A stretch of DNA of 64,000 bases from Planctomycetaceae bacterium (GCA_021732785.1 JAKFUG010000011.1:1-64000), one strand, 5' to 3'; positions 25,466 to 34,494 are shown, numbered from the stretch's first letter. Made by a program: numbers and translations. The notes: generated by a model from the letters alone, not told the origin.

Positions 25466-26836
25466 ATGGACCTCCATATTCCGGTTTTGGATTGCACGAA
25501 AGATAACCCGCTGGCATTACTGGCCGATTTGCGGCGGAAGCTGAGCGTGCAGGGGGACATCGTCTCGGACGCGGGGCGGCAGCGGACGATTGATCTCTTC
25601 GGCGAAGCGTTGTCGCCGCGGCAAGTGGTGCAGCGGATTTGTGCCGATGTCCGCAAGCGCGGGTTGGATGCCGTGCTGGAGTACACGGCGAAGCTCGATC
25701 GCAAAACGCTGTCCCGCGAAACGATGCGAGTGAGCGCGGAAGAACTGGCCACGGCGCATGCGGCCGCGGACCAAAAATTTCTGAAAACACTGCGGCGGAT
25801 TCGCGAGAACATCGTTGAGTTCCAGCAGAGAATCCTGCACGAAGATGTGCGATTAGTGCGGCAGGACGGTCTCGCGCGGGTGGAATTACGACAACGCTAT
25901 CTGCCATTGAAACGGGTCGGCATCTGCGTCCCTGGCGGCGCGGCAGCGTATCCGTCCACGGTGTTGATGACCGCGGTTCCGGCAAAAGTCGCGGGGGTGA
26001 AGGAAATTGCGGTCGTCGTACCGCCCACCGATTTTGGCGGTTACAACAACGAATTGTTGGCGACGTGTGCGGAAATCGGCATCACCGAGGTCTACCGCGT
26101 CGGCGGTGCGCAAGCGGTCGCCGCGCTGGCTTATGGCGTGGATGGTATCCCGCGGGTCGACAAGATCGTCGGCCCCGGCAACCTGTTCGTCGCACTGGCC
26201 AAACAGCACGTTTATGGTGAAGTCGACATCGACAGCATCGCCGGGCCGAGCGAGGTTGTCGTCCTTGCTGACGATTCCGCCGAGGCCCCATTTGTGGCGA
26301 GTGATCTCATTTCGCAAGCGGAACACAGCCCCGGTTCGGGCGTGCTGATTACGTGGCATGCACCGTTGGTCGACGCCGTGAAAACCGAACTGGCGAAACA
26401 ACTCGCCGCTCTGCCCCGTGGCGATCTGGCGCTGACGAGTCTCAATGATTATGGGGCACTCATCATCGCCAAGGATGCCGCACATGCCGCGGAGTTGACC
26501 GATCTGCTCGCCCCCGAACATCTGCACATTTCAACCCGCGATCCGGAAGAAATGCTGGCCCGGATCCAGAACGCGGGGGCGATTTTCATGGGGCATTACA
26601 CGCCGGTGGCCGTGGGCGATTACTTCGCGGGACCGTCGCACGTGTTGCCGACCGGCGGCACGGCCCGGTTCGCGAATGGGTTGTGCGCGAACGATTTCCT
26701 GAAGCGGTCATCGGTGATCGCCTTCAACCGCACGGCTCTCGAAGACGCCGCGGAGGATATCCGCCGGATCGCTGCGGTGGAAGGGCTGACCGCGCACAGT
26801 GCCAGCGTGGATGTGAGGTTGGCGGATGAGGAGTGA
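25466..26836 (+). CDS. hisD: Histidinol dehydrogenase
   Basis: This zinc enzyme oxidises L-histidinol to L-histidine with two NAD, the last two steps of histidine biosynthesis. The 456 residues include the signature VGICVPGGAAAYPSTVLMTA, IDKIVGPGNLFVALAKQ-like sequence (VDKIVGPGNLFVALAKQ), SIAGPSEVVVLAD, the catalytic SQAEHSPGSG (general-base Glu-His pair) and the metal-ligand region EHLHIST. All expected catalytic residues are visible. An ATG at 25466 directly follows an in-frame TTG, and either could serve as start. No other his gene is near. Confidence 0.95.
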   Translation: MDLHIPVLDCTKDNPLALLADLRRKLSVQGDIVSDAGRQRTIDLFGEALSPRQVVQRICADVRKRGLDAVLEYTAKLDRKTLSRETMRVSAEELATAHAAADQKFLKTLRRIRENIVEFQQRILHEDVRLVRQDGLARVELRQRYLPLKRVGICVPGGAAAYPSTVLMTAVPAKVAGVKEIAVVVPPTDFGGYNNELLATCAEIGITEVYRVGGAQAVAALAYGVDGIPRVDKIVGPGNLFVALAKQHVYGEVDIDSIAGPSEVVVLADDSAEAPFVASDLISQAEHSPGSGVLITWHAPLVDAVKTELAKQLAALPRGDLALTSLNDYGALIIAKDAAHAAELTDLLAPEHLHISTRDPEEMLARIQNAGAIFMGHYTPVAVGDYFAGPSHVLPTGGTARFANGLCANDFLKRSSVIAFNRTALEDAAEDIRRIAAVEGLTAHSASVDVRLADEE

Positions 26837-26909
26837 AATGCAGTGCAAAGTGGCCAGTGCAAAATGAAAAGTGCAAAGTGAGAAGACCGGGCGGAGTGCC
26901 GACGACAAC

Positions 26910-27033
26910 TCGTTCCCATGCTCCGCGTGGGAACGCCCGGCCGAGACGCTCCGCGTCGTCTTGGTGCTGTGACAGAATGAATGCGACGCAGAGCGCCGCG
27001 ACCCTGCATTCCCGCGCGGAACGTGGGAACGAG
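26910..27033. repeat. Palindromic repeat, family B
   Basis: CGTTCCCATGCTCCGCGTGG (GAACG) and ATTCCCGCGCGGAACGTGGG (AACGAG) are the outer arms, with inner GAGACGCTCCGCGTCGTC and GACGCAGAGCGCCGCGAC. The preceding bases 26840-26880 contain imperfect short direct repeats of AGTGCAAAGTG, another low-complexity repeat type. Confidence 0.85.
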
Positions 27034-27044
27034 TAACGAACAAC

Positions 27045-27599
27045 ATGAACCGCATTTTTCTTCCGTTGTGCAGTCTGAGCGTGATCTTTTTGGTGATTGC
27101 GTTTGTCCTCGGACTGCAGATTGATGATCCGCGCGTGGCCGATCCCGCCGTGCAAGCCGGGGTGCAGACGCATTTCCTGGCGGCATTAGCATCGCTATTT
27201 TTCGCGACGCTGGTGCATTCGATTGTGCTGACTTATTTCATGGGGACTGGGCGCTGGTTGGAGGAAACGTCCACGGCTTATCGGATCACCCCAACGGCAT
27301 TTCAGGAAAGCAAAGCGATCAAGTATCGCGTCATCCCCGCGATGGTCGGGTGTTTTCTACTGCTGGTGATCACGGGGGCGTTCGGAGCCGCGGCCGATCC
27401 GGGTTCGACGGTGCAGTTTCAGGGTTGGCTTGGTTTTTCGCCGGTCGCGTGGCATCGCACCTTTGCCATCATCACGCTGTTGGCCAACGTCGCTGTCCAC
27501 TTCGTGGAATACACGGCCCTCTTCCGGAATGGCGAACTCGTTGAAGGCGTGATGACCGAGGTTCGCCGCATCCGGCAGGAAAAGGGACTGGCGGTGTGA
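27045..27599 (+). CDS. Four-helix integral membrane protein of unknown function
   Basis: This 184-residue protein has four hydrophobic helices (about 5-25, 43-66, 100-122, 138-160). Histidines at helix ends (VQTHFLAALASLFFATLVHS, GFSPVAWHRTFAIITLLANV, AVHFVEY) could be metal or heme ligands, but this is only suggestive. It has no recognised family. The spacing of His in helices 2 and 4 recalls small heme-binding membrane proteins. It starts immediately after a family B repeat. Confidence 0.6.
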   Translation: MNRIFLPLCSLSVIFLVIAFVLGLQIDDPRVADPAVQAGVQTHFLAALASLFFATLVHSIVLTYFMGTGRWLEETSTAYRITPTAFQESKAIKYRVIPAMVGCFLLLVITGAFGAAADPGSTVQFQGWLGFSPVAWHRTFAIITLLANVAVHFVEYTALFRNGELVEGVMTEVRRIRQEKGLAV

Positions 27600-27716
27600 G
27601 GAGTCGTTGTCAGTTGCGAGTTGTCGGTTGTCAGTGGTGAAGAGGCACTGGCATGATTTTGCAATTACATTCCCTGATTTCTCATTGCCCATCTCCTACC
27701 TCAGTGACGGCACTCC

Positions 27717-28820
27717 ATGTCGACCGACGTTTCCGAATTCACCTTGCAGTTTCCGGAGACACTGTCCGTCTTTGAGCAAGGCCGTGAGCGCGGCGTGCAT
27801 CTCGGGATGCAATTGTGCGTACGACGACACGGGATCGTTCAGGCTGACGTCGCGCTGGGTGAAGCTGCCCCCGGTGTGCCGCTGCGAACGGATCACCGCC
27901 TGTCGTGGCTGTCGGCGGGAAAGCCGCTGACGGTCGTCGCATGGGCCCGCTTATGGCAACGGGGGGCGATCGGTCTCGATGACGCCGTCGCTGCGGTGAT
28001 CCCCGAGTTCGGCAATCGGGGCAAAGAGGCGATCACGTGGCGGCATGTGCTCACGCACACCGCGGGGTTGCGAAATGTCGAAACCGGTTGGCCGGACATT
28101 TCGTGGAGCGAAACGATTCAACGGCTGTGCGCGGCCGCGCTGGATGATGGTGCCGTAGTTGCTATCACGCCAGGGTATCACACGGCATCGACGTGGTTCC
28201 TGTTGGGGGAGGCGTTGCAACGCATCACAGGCCGGGATTACGCCGCGGTGATGCAGTCCGAAATTTTCGAGCCGCTTGGAATGACGAGCACGGTTGCCGC
28301 TGTGCCGGAGTCCAGTGGAACGGAACTCGATGTCCCATTGTATGAGCGTCAGCAAGGCGGACTCGTCGATCTCGGCTGGCACCTTCCGCCACGGTTGTCA
28401 CGACCGTCACCGGGGAGCAGTTTGCGCGGACCGATCCGCGAACTGGCGATGTTTTACGAAGACCTGCGACAGCGCGTCGGTAAGCTGCTCGATCCGCCGA
28501 GCGTGGCCGCTCTTACGGCCCGGCATCGCGTGGGGAATGATGATCTCACACTCGCGCACGTCGTCGATTTCGGCCTTGGATTCATCATCGATTCCAACCG
28601 CTACGGAGTGGCGACCGTTCCGTATGGTTATGGTCGATTCTGTTCGGTGCGCACGTTTGGACATGGCGGGGCGCAGTGTTCGCAGGGATATTGCGATCCC
28701 GAAGCCGGACTGGTGGTGGCGTATGCCTTCAATGGTCGACCCGGTGAGGGGCAACATCAACGCCGCGCACGGGCGCTGAATGAGGCGATCTATCGGGATT
28801 TGGGTTTGGGGGCACGGTGA
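27717..28820 (+). CDS. Serine hydrolase of the beta-lactamase class C family
   Basis: This 367-residue protein has the class C beta-lactamase or esterase fold. The catalytic SxxK tetrad is S66-A-G-K69 (WLSAGKPLTV), followed by HVLTHTAGL. A YHT occurs where YxN is expected (PGYHTASTWF), and the KTG-box equivalent HGG is in FGHGGAQCSQG. There is no signal peptide, so it is probably cytoplasmic. These features are more typical of carboxylesterases or peptidases than antibiotic-hydrolysing enzymes. The substrate is unknown. A stretch of short imperfect direct repeats lies just upstream (27600-27650). Confidence 0.82.
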   Translation: MSTDVSEFTLQFPETLSVFEQGRERGVHLGMQLCVRRHGIVQADVALGEAAPGVPLRTDHRLSWLSAGKPLTVVAWARLWQRGAIGLDDAVAAVIPEFGNRGKEAITWRHVLTHTAGLRNVETGWPDISWSETIQRLCAAALDDGAVVAITPGYHTASTWFLLGEALQRITGRDYAAVMQSEIFEPLGMTSTVAAVPESSGTELDVPLYERQQGGLVDLGWHLPPRLSRPSPGSSLRGPIRELAMFYEDLRQRVGKLLDPPSVAALTARHRVGNDDLTLAHVVDFGLGFIIDSNRYGVATVPYGYGRFCSVRTFGHGGAQCSQGYCDPEAGLVVAYAFNGRPGEGQHQRRARALNEAIYRDLGLGAR

Positions 28821-28857
28821 AGCGTTCGCCGCGGGGCGCGAAACCGCAAGCGGAAGA

Positions 28858-29202
28858 TTAGGTGAGATTCGTGGTCGCGAAACGGTCGAACCCGAATTCT
28901 TCCAGCCGTTGGCGTAACATTTCCGATCGTTCTTCCTCGGTGAGCCCGTGCATCACGCCGAGGAGCACGCACCCCATGACAATGCTGGAAACCTGCACCA
29001 CGCTGAGGGGTAGCCGGTCGGGGCGCAGGTCGGCGTAGATTTCTCGCGCCGTGCAATACTCGCCGAACTTTCGGCCTTGATACAGGAGCGCGACGCCGCA
29101 GAAATCGGGACTCCATTCGTAGTCGAACGGGCCGTACTGAACCTGGCGGTGCGTCACCCAGAATCGTGTGCCGTCCAAGTGGATGGAATGTGCGGCGGCC
29201 AC
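28858..29202 (-). CDS. Hypothetical protein, conserved-looking core
   Basis: The core reads HSIHLDGTRFWVTHRQVQYG, followed by PFDYEWSPDFCGVALLYQGR, then KFGEYCTAREIYADL and a membrane-like SIVMGCVLLGVMHGL, ending in an acidic helix. Its beta-hairpin-like first part and a single hydrophobic segment suggest a small membrane-associated protein. The open frame extends upstream to 29397, but that part translates a palindromic repeat and low-complexity sequence. A GTG at 29202 preceded by GGAG is proposed as start (about 114 residues). Start uncertain; function unknown. Confidence 0.55.
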   Translation of the reverse strand: MAAAHSIHLDGTRFWVTHRQVQYGPFDYEWSPDFCGVALLYQGRKFGEYCTAREIYADLRPDRLPLSVVQVSSIVMGCVLLGVMHGLTEEERSEMLRQRLEEFGFDRFATTNLT

Positions 29203-29311
29203 GATCGAATTCTCCGGGGACGACTCCTCACTGGCATTCGACCCGTTGCCGAATGCAGACGGATTGTGCCCGCGTCGTCCGAACGGAGCAAGACCGGTTC
29301 GTTCCCCCGCC

Positions 29312-29375
29312 GGTGGCCCCGACCTTTGGGTGTAAGAATTAGCGAAAATCATAGGTCGGGGCCCCCGCCCCGACG
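29312..29375. repeat. Palindromic repeat, family A, partial left arm
   Basis: The left arm is shortened (GGCCCCGACCTTTGG), and the right arm ATAGGTCGGGGCCCCCGCCC (CGAC) is intact. It lies upstream of the 28858-29202 gene. Confidence 0.8.
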
Positions 29376-29487
29376 CCTTTGAATTGAAGTTAACCACGAT
29401 CGGGTCGTGAATCGTGTCTTATGAAAATTGACGGATACCGACTCGGCGCTCTATTTTTAGTCGGGAAGCCATTCGATTGGATTTATC

Positions 29488-30015
29488 GTGTTCACAGCTC
29501 AATCCCTGCCCCATCCACCGTGCTTGTCTGATGCGGACAACCACACATCGACGAAAACATCGCCGCCGTGGGGATCACTGGCGATTATCGCCGCGATGGT
29601 GATCGGCGGACTGGCTTTGGAAACGGAGGACGGTCGAGGTGTTCACCTGCGAGGAATCCCGGCGGCGGTCCTGCCGGAAGTTTGCTGGAGCAAGCGTTGG
29701 TTAGGATGGTCGTGCCCATTATGCGGCGCGACGCGCAGCGTGATTTATCTCGTGCGGGGCCGCTGGGTGGACTCATGGTCGATGCAACCCGCGGGCAGTC
29801 TGGTCTTGCTGGCAGCCGTCATTTCCGCAGGAATCGCCTGGATGGCATATCTCCGTGGTGAACATCGGCGCTGGACAACCTCCCTGCTGACGCAAGCGTT
29901 GTGGCTGGGATTATTTATTTTTCTGGTCATCCGACATGCAGCGATTTCGGCAGGATGGATGGAAACGCTGCCAAATCCGCCTCGAACTCATGCTTCTGCC
30001 CTGTCTGTCCGATAA
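29488..30015 (+). CDS. DUF2752 membrane protein
   Basis: The 175 residues (GTG start at 29488) contain the DUF2752 signature SCPLCGATRSVIYLVRG near residue 75, preceded by RWLGW and followed by hydrophobic helices (SLVLLAAVISAGIAWMAYL, LLTQALWLGLFIFLVIRHA). Three transmembrane segments are predicted. The family's function is unknown. The two cysteines of CPLCG could bind a metal or be redox active, but there is no experimental basis here. A long Asp/Thr-rich N-terminus precedes the first helix. Confidence 0.8.
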   Translation: MFTAQSLPHPPCLSDADNHTSTKTSPPWGSLAIIAAMVIGGLALETEDGRGVHLRGIPAAVLPEVCWSKRWLGWSCPLCGATRSVIYLVRGRWVDSWSMQPAGSLVLLAAVISAGIAWMAYLRGEHRRWTTSLLTQALWLGLFIFLVIRHAAISAGWMETLPNPPRTHASALSVR

Positions 30016-30093
30016 ATCGCACGCCGCGACTCACCCTCCGGATGTGAGAATTTGGGAATGGTTTGCCGCGCCTGCTTGACAAGGTGGAAAAAC

Positions 30094-30121
30094 TTGACTA
30101 TCCCATGTGCCGTTCTATAGT
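30094..30121 (+). promoter_or_regulatory. Sigma-70-like promoter for the acidic protein gene
   Basis: TTGACT (30094-30099), a 16-bp spacer and TATAGT (30116-30121) match the housekeeping consensus closely. Transcription would start near 30128, giving an untranslated leader of about 140 bases before the ATG at 30269. An overlapping TTGACA at 30076-30081 could be an alternative -35. Confidence 0.6.
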
Positions 30122-30268
30122 TACGGTCACCTGCCCGGCAAACGAGTCAGCAACCCGCTGAAGTCCTCTCCACACGAGTTGTGGTCCGGTCGTTTTCGAG
30201 TGCCGAGTGTAGGTGCAGCCGTAGAGTGTCACCCGCCCGTTACCAGGTTGAGATCGAGGTTTTTTTCC

Positions 30269-30580
30269 ATGACAACTGTGTTGCTCGACGAAGAACGCTT
30301 CGCCGGCTGGTTGCCTGAATCCCTGCAAACGGGCTGGGCACCGACGCCTCGTCTGGCCGCCGATGACGAAGACGAAGACATGGCCGACGAAGATGACGAA
30401 GCGGAAGGCTTCGAGGAAGAAGAGTTCGAAGACGAAGAAGACGTCGACGAAATTGAAGATCTCGACGGCGACGATCTCGACGAATTCGACGATGACGAAT
30501 TCGAGGACGAGTTCGACGACGATGACGATCTCGATGAAGACGACGACGATCTCGACGAAGACGACGACGAAGACTATTAG
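30269..30580 (+). CDS. Extremely acidic Asp/Glu-rich protein
   Basis: This protein of 103 residues has about 30 residues of normal composition (MTTVLLDEERFAGWLPESLQ, then GWAPTPRLAADD), followed by about 70 residues made almost only of Asp, Glu and a few Phe, Val and Leu, in units like EEFEDEEDVDEIEDLD. It has no Cys or Lys, so it must be intrinsically disordered and strongly negative. Possible roles are ion buffering, nucleic-acid mimicry or a charged chaperone-like tail. The ATG at 30269 is preferred because the longer frame upstream looks noncoding. It is framed by a strong promoter and a terminator, indicating real expression. Confidence 0.65.
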   Translation: MTTVLLDEERFAGWLPESLQTGWAPTPRLAADDEDEDMADEDDEAEGFEEEEFEDEEDVDEIEDLDGDDLDEFDDDEFEDEFDDDDDLDEDDDDLDEDDDEDY

Positions 30581-30660
30581 TCGTCGCGAGTTGCAATTCG
30601 CCGGAATCGAGTATGATGGCCTCGGGCCGTCATCGTCTCGGTGATGAGGGGCATTTTCAG

Positions 30661-30690
30661 GCCTGTCGTGCTTTGGCCGACAGGCTTTTC
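30661..30690 (+). terminator. Intrinsic terminator after the acidic protein gene
   Basis: GCCTGTCG and CGACAGGC form an 8-bp stem with a loop of nine bases, followed by TTTT. It lies 80 bases downstream of the stop codon at 30580. Confidence 0.75.
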
Positions 30691-30740
30691 CATTCCGTTG
30701 AGTCGGTTCGACAGCGAATCGCGGGGAAGTGAGCGGCGAC

Positions 30741-31571
30741 ATGCAGGGGATCTGGGAACAAGTCCAAGCCGCCGTTGACTCGATTCGGGGGAAATGGCTG
30801 GGCACGCCGGCCGCGGGATTGATTCTGGGGACCGGCCTCGGCGGACTCGCGGAACAGATCGACCAGCAGGCGACCATTCCCTATGGCGAGATCCCCGGCT
30901 TCCCGGCGTCGACGGCACCGGGACACGCGGGGCGACTGGTCTGCGGAACATTGCGGGGCGTGCCGATCGTGGCGATGGAAGGCCGCTTCCATTACTACGA
31001 GGGTTATTCGCTCGAACAAGTCACTTTCCCTGTCCGCGTGATGAAAGCGCTCGGGGCGAAGCTCCTGATCGCCACCAACGCCGCGGGGGGAATCAATCCG
31101 CAACTGGACCTGGGCGGTCTGGTGTTGATCGAGGATCACATCAACCTGCTGCCGGACAATCCGCTGCGGGGTGTGAATGACGACCGGCTCGGACCGCGGT
31201 GGCCCGATTTGTGCGCCCCGTACACGCGCACGCTGATCGATTTGACCCGCGAAAAAGCGCTGGCGCTCGGTATTCCGGTGCAAAAAGGCGTGTTCGTCGC
31301 GGTGGCGGGGCCGAATCTCGAAACCCGGGCTGAATACCGCATGCTGAAGGCGATGGGGGCCGACGTCGTCGGGATGTCGACAGTTCCGGAAGTCCTGGTC
31401 GCCGTGCATGCCGGTCTGGAAGTGCTGGCGTTCTCCGTCGTGACGGACCTCTGCCTGCCGGATCACCTGGAACCGGTGGAAGTCCCGAAGATTCTCGCCA
31501 ATGCCGCGATCGGCGGAGAAAAACTCGCCCGCCTCATTCCCGAGGTGCTGCAACAATGGTCATCACGCTGA
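30741..31571 (+). CDS. punA: Purine nucleoside phosphorylase
   Basis: This trimeric, mammalian-type PNP phosphorolyses purine nucleosides for salvage in the cytosol. The 276 residues show the phosphate-binding [58 protein letters not shown] and [20 protein letters not shown]. The catalytic H and E pattern matches family 2 PNPs. The ATG at 30741 has GGGGAAG 11 bases before it; a GTG at 30729 is the alternative. The 3' end overlaps a small lipoprotein gene by 16 bases, so the two are probably cotranscribed. Confidence 0.93.
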   Translation: MQGIWEQVQAAVDSIRGKWLGTPAAGLILGTGLGGLAEQIDQQATIPYGEIPGFPASTAPGHAGRLVCGTLRGVPIVAMEGRFHYYEGYSLEQVTFPVRVMKALGAKLLIATNAAGGINPQLDLGGLVLIEDHINLLPDNPLRGVNDDRLGPRWPDLCAPYTRTLIDLTREKALALGIPVQKGVFVAVAGPNLETRAEYRMLKAMGADVVGMSTVPEVLVAVHAGLEVLAFSVVTDLCLPDHLEPVEVPKILANAAIGGEKLARLIPEVLQQWSSR

Positions 31572-31825
31572 GAAATTCCGGCCGCGTGCTCGCGCTTCTC
31601 GCCGCCTTCACCATGAGTGGGTGCCAGCCGGAACGCGTTACCAAAGCCAACTTCGATCGCATCCAAGAGGGGATGAAGTTGTCGGAAGTGGAAGCCATTC
31701 TGGGCAAGCCCGCCACGTCCTACCAGGGGGTGGTCTCGTGGACCACGAATCACGAGCGCACGGTGATTTCGATCACGCTCGATGATCGCGGCTGTGTTTC
31801 CGAAAAGAACGCCGACGGCTTATAA
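31556..31825 (+). CDS. SmpA/OmlA-like small lipoprotein
   Basis: The 89-residue product has a signal peptide with a lipobox, [10 protein letters not shown] (C23). The mature domain reads [20 protein letters not shown], followed by a [20 protein letters not shown] beta sheet, the BamE/SmpA-OmlA fold (helix-helix-three strands). Such lipoproteins are often outer-membrane assembly or envelope-stability proteins, but this size and context do not show a Bam role. It overlaps the purine nucleoside phosphorylase 3' end by 16 bases, giving translational coupling. Function unassigned. Confidence 0.8.
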   Translation: MVITLRNSGRVLALLAAFTMSGCQPERVTKANFDRIQEGMKLSEVEAILGKPATSYQGVVSWTTNHERTVISITLDDRGCVSEKNADGL

Positions 31826-31871
31826 GTCACGAAATGGTAGCCCGGTAGTGAGTCAATTTGAATTTAAGAAT

Positions 31872-31944
31872 GTCGGGGCGGGGGCCCCGACCTTTGATTT
31901 CCAGTTGATTTCAAATCCATAGGTCGGGGCCCCTGCCCCGACTC
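31872..31944. repeat. Palindromic repeat, family A
   Basis: GTCGGGGCGGGGGCCCCGAC is mirrored by ATAGGTCGGGGCCCCTGCCC (CGACTC) around TTTGATTTCCAGTTGATTTC. It separates convergent genes. Confidence 0.9.
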
Positions 31945-31975
31945 TTTAAACTGTCCCAATACCGGTGGCCCCGGA

Positions 31976-32010
31976 ATGCAAAAGGACCGAAGCCGCGTTC
32001 GGCTTTGGTC
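31976..32010 (-). terminator. Intrinsic terminator of the leucine-rich repeat lipoprotein gene
   Basis: GGACCAAAGCCGA and TCGGCTTCGGTCC pair on the minus strand and are followed by TTTTGC. It lies about 28 bases after the stop codon at 32038. Confidence 0.75.
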
Positions 32011-32037
32011 CTTGGAGCTGCGGCCAGGCGAAGGGGG

Positions 32038-33297
32038 CTATTTCACCGTCGGCGCGGCATGCGCCGCTTCCAGCGGATTGGTGGAACCGGCGGGCACTCC
32101 CAGCGGTCCAAAGCCATCGACTTCGAGTTCGGGCAGAAACTTGCGCAACGTCTGCACGCCGCCTAAGGTACAACGTGTGCTCGAGAGTCGGAGTGTCTTT
32201 AACGACTTGCATTTGACGAGGTGACGCAGGCCGCTGTCGTCGATCCCTTCGCAGTTGGACGCATCAATCAACGCAATATTTTCGTGACCGACAAACGCCA
32301 TGAAGGCCTGACCCGTGAGCGATTTGCAGTTCCCGAGGTTGATTTCCTTCAGATTTTTCAGCGGTTTAACCATCGGCACGAAATCCTGATCCCGCATCGA
32401 CGCGATATTTCCCAGGCCCAGCCGTTCCAACTGTTGCATCGCCATGATGGCTTTCGCACCCAGAGGGCCCAGCGGGGTGTTGTCTAACGCCAGCCGCTTC
32501 ATCGACTTCAGGCCTTTCGCCTTCACCAGCGGCCCGAATCCGGACCCGTTGACGGCGGTTCCCCCGAGTGCCAGACCTTCGAGGTTGTCGAGATCTTTTA
32601 ACTTCACCAGTCCGCGATCGGTGATGCCCACATTTTGAACATGCAGGATTTTCAGGGACTTCAATTGTCCGATAATTTCCAGAGTGTCGTCTGTGATGTT
32701 GCTGGTGCTGATGTAGAGTTCTTCCAGGTGGGCATGGGTTGCCAATTGGGACCAGCCGCCGGGAGAGAGCCGCACGTTGTAGATCTCCAGATGCCTTAAT
32801 TCCGATAGGGGATTGAGCGCGAGGATCGCCTGATCGGTCAACTCCGCGCCATCGAACTTCAGCGTCTCCAGACTCGTCAACGCCGCAATGGCCGCGGCAC
32901 CGTTCTGATCGATCGGAGAGTTGCGAACGTCGAGTTGCTTCAGATTGGGGAGCTTCGCGAGATGGGCCAGTCCGCCGTTCGTCACTTTGCTGCCGTTGAG
33001 ATTCACTTCTTCGACGACCGCGAGCCCTTCCCCGCCCTTCGACAGATTCAGCAGTGCCGTGTCATCTAATTCAAAAGGTTTGATCGCCTGGAAGCGAGCG
33101 ACGATTTCTTCATCGGTCGGCGGCTTCGGCGGCGGCGGCGGAGTCGGCGGAGTGACGACAACCGGCGCGGGGGGCGTCGGATTCTGGAGCGGAGCATCGG
33201 CCTTTTTGCCGCCCGTCATTTCCGTCCACGTCGGTAAGCCGCACCCGCTTAAAGGCAGAGCGCACAAAGTGACTGTGAGAAATTGCCAGAGGGCCAT
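32038..33297 (-). CDS. Leucine-rich repeat lipoprotein
   Basis: The 419 residues start MALWQFLTVTLCALPLSGCG, a lipoprotein signal with C19 as the lipidated cysteine. A proline-rich linker (about 40-65; PPAPVVVTPPTPPPPPKPPT) follows. The rest is an array of leucine-rich repeats of the cysteine-containing or RNI-like type (LKQLDVRNSPIDQNGAAAIA, LEELYISTSNITDDTLEIIG, LETLKFDGAELTDQAILALN). This predicts a surface- or periplasm-facing protein-binding solenoid. The start at 33297 is chosen because it gives a perfect signal; 18 upstream codons are rejected. Partner unknown. Confidence 0.85.
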   Translation of the reverse strand: MALWQFLTVTLCALPLSGCGLPTWTEMTGGKKADAPLQNPTPPAPVVVTPPTPPPPPKPPTDEEIVARFQAIKPFELDDTALLNLSKGGEGLAVVEEVNLNGSKVTNGGLAHLAKLPNLKQLDVRNSPIDQNGAAAIAALTSLETLKFDGAELTDQAILALNPLSELRHLEIYNVRLSPGGWSQLATHAHLEELYISTSNITDDTLEIIGQLKSLKILHVQNVGITDRGLVKLKDLDNLEGLALGGTAVNGSGFGPLVKAKGLKSMKRLALDNTPLGPLGAKAIMAMQQLERLGLGNIASMRDQDFVPMVKPLKNLKEINLGNCKSLTGQAFMAFVGHENIALIDASNCEGIDDSGLRHLVKCKSLKTLRLSSTRCTLGGVQTLRKFLPELEVDGFGPLGVPAGSTNPLEAAHAAPTVK

Positions 33298-33566
33298 GGA
33301 GAAATTGAACGGTGGGGAAAACAAACGGGTGGGGGAGAAATGTCGGCTCATCGATTTCGCCTGGCTCGGGGAATGGACCGCAGAAAAAAGAGCAATCGCG
33401 AAGGCAATTCAGACAGATACGCTGTCAATCTAGCACTAATCTGAGCGGACGACAATCGGTGAACAAAGGCTTCGAGATGACGGAAATGCAATGAGAGGTC
33501 AATCTGGATGTATGAGACCAAATCACACCAGAAGAATCCCGGAAATCCGTGACTTTGTCACATTTT
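33298..33566. other. Intergenic region between the LRR gene and a pseudogene
   Basis: This 269-base AT-richer stretch contains no recognisable gene, repeat-family member or terminator. It probably carries the promoter of the LRR gene, since a TTGACA exists near 33421 on the minus strand, but no clear -10 could be matched. Confidence 0.4.
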
Positions 33567-34190
33567 TCACAATTTACCAGTGAAAAACCGTTCGTCATTG
33601 CGATCATCGGCCAGCACTGCGAGGCGTCCGCGCTGGATCAACGTGAACCACGCCTGAGCGCCGCCCACCGCGCCGACGATCAACAGGGGGTTCCAGCACC
33701 ATTGTCGAGGCGGCTTCCCACAAGCTGCCGCACCGGCTCAAAAACCGTTTCGGTCAACACCGTGCTGGCATAACCCGCGTTGGCCAAACTGATCACGCGC
33801 ATCAGAATCGCGACATTGGCCAGCACCATGCGACCGGTAAGCTGATACGTCCACCAACCTGTCAGCGCGGTCGTGATAAACACCGCGACATGCTGCAATG
33901 CAATCACCGTTTGCCAGGCGTGTGTGTCGCACAGAAAACGAATCGTGCCCAAACACCACGGATAGCCCGGCGTGCGAAATCCCACGGGATTCACGCGCAT
34001 GGCGAGATCCCCCGCAGCGACTTGTTTTACCCCAGCTTCCAATAGAGTCCCGCATCACCGTCCAGCGGCGCGGGACCTGCCGCGTGCATGAGCACCAGCT
34101 TCCCGGCTTCCAGCAGCAACAACGCCAGTGCGCAAGCCGTTCCCCACGAAGACCAGGGGAAACCGGTTGCGGAACTGCACGAAATGGGCA
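33567..34190 (-). pseudogene. Decayed membrane glycosyltransferase (ArnT/PMT-like)
   Basis: Three pieces in different frames belong to one gene. The first ends ALALLLLEAGKLVLMHAAGP, then LDGDAGLYWKLG (near 34036). The second starts VAAGDLAMRVNPVGFRTPGY (then PWCLG) and runs to LTETVFEP. The last is LLIVGAVGGAQAWFTLIQRG (near 33670) and ends at 33567. These match the N-terminal loop and the C-terminal end of a multi-pass dolichyl-phosphate-mannose-type transferase. Most of the middle is missing, so a frameshift plus a large internal deletion is inferred. No functional product is expected. Confidence 0.65.
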
Positions 34191-34494
34191 CTTCGGACTG
34201 CCTCCCGTAACGTCGCCAGATGCCGATGCGAAGACAGTCTCGCTGTCGCCCGTTTTGACGGGCTGATAGAATTACGCGATTCTACCGGCCCCGCCTCCGT
34301 GCGAGAAGGGGCGGCGATGATTCGGTCGTGGTACTGATTGCAGTTGAAGAGTCGGGGCGGGGGCCCCGACCTATGTTGGCGCTCAAAAAGCAACTGTCAT
34401 AGGACGGGGCCCCTGCCCCGTCTTGTCAAACTGGACCGCGATTAGCAATTTAAGATCCCAATCACCCGCGGGTGAGTAATCCAAGAGCGAGTCG
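34191..34494. other. Intergenic region upstream of ileS
   Basis: Besides a family A hairpin at 34349-34424 (listed separately), I see no gene in this stretch. No T-box leader with its conserved specifier stem was recognised before ileS. Confidence 0.5.
34349..34424. repeat. Palindromic repeat, family A
   Basis: GAGTCGGGGCGGGGGCCCCG (ACCTATG) and CATAGGACGGGGCCCCTGCC (CCGTCTTGTC) are near-inverse arms; the right arm has diverged at two positions. Confidence 0.88.

Noticed and set aside
34191-34494. T-box riboswitch before ileS
   Set aside because: The gap holds a family A hairpin only; neither a T-box sequence nor a specifier stem could be recognised.
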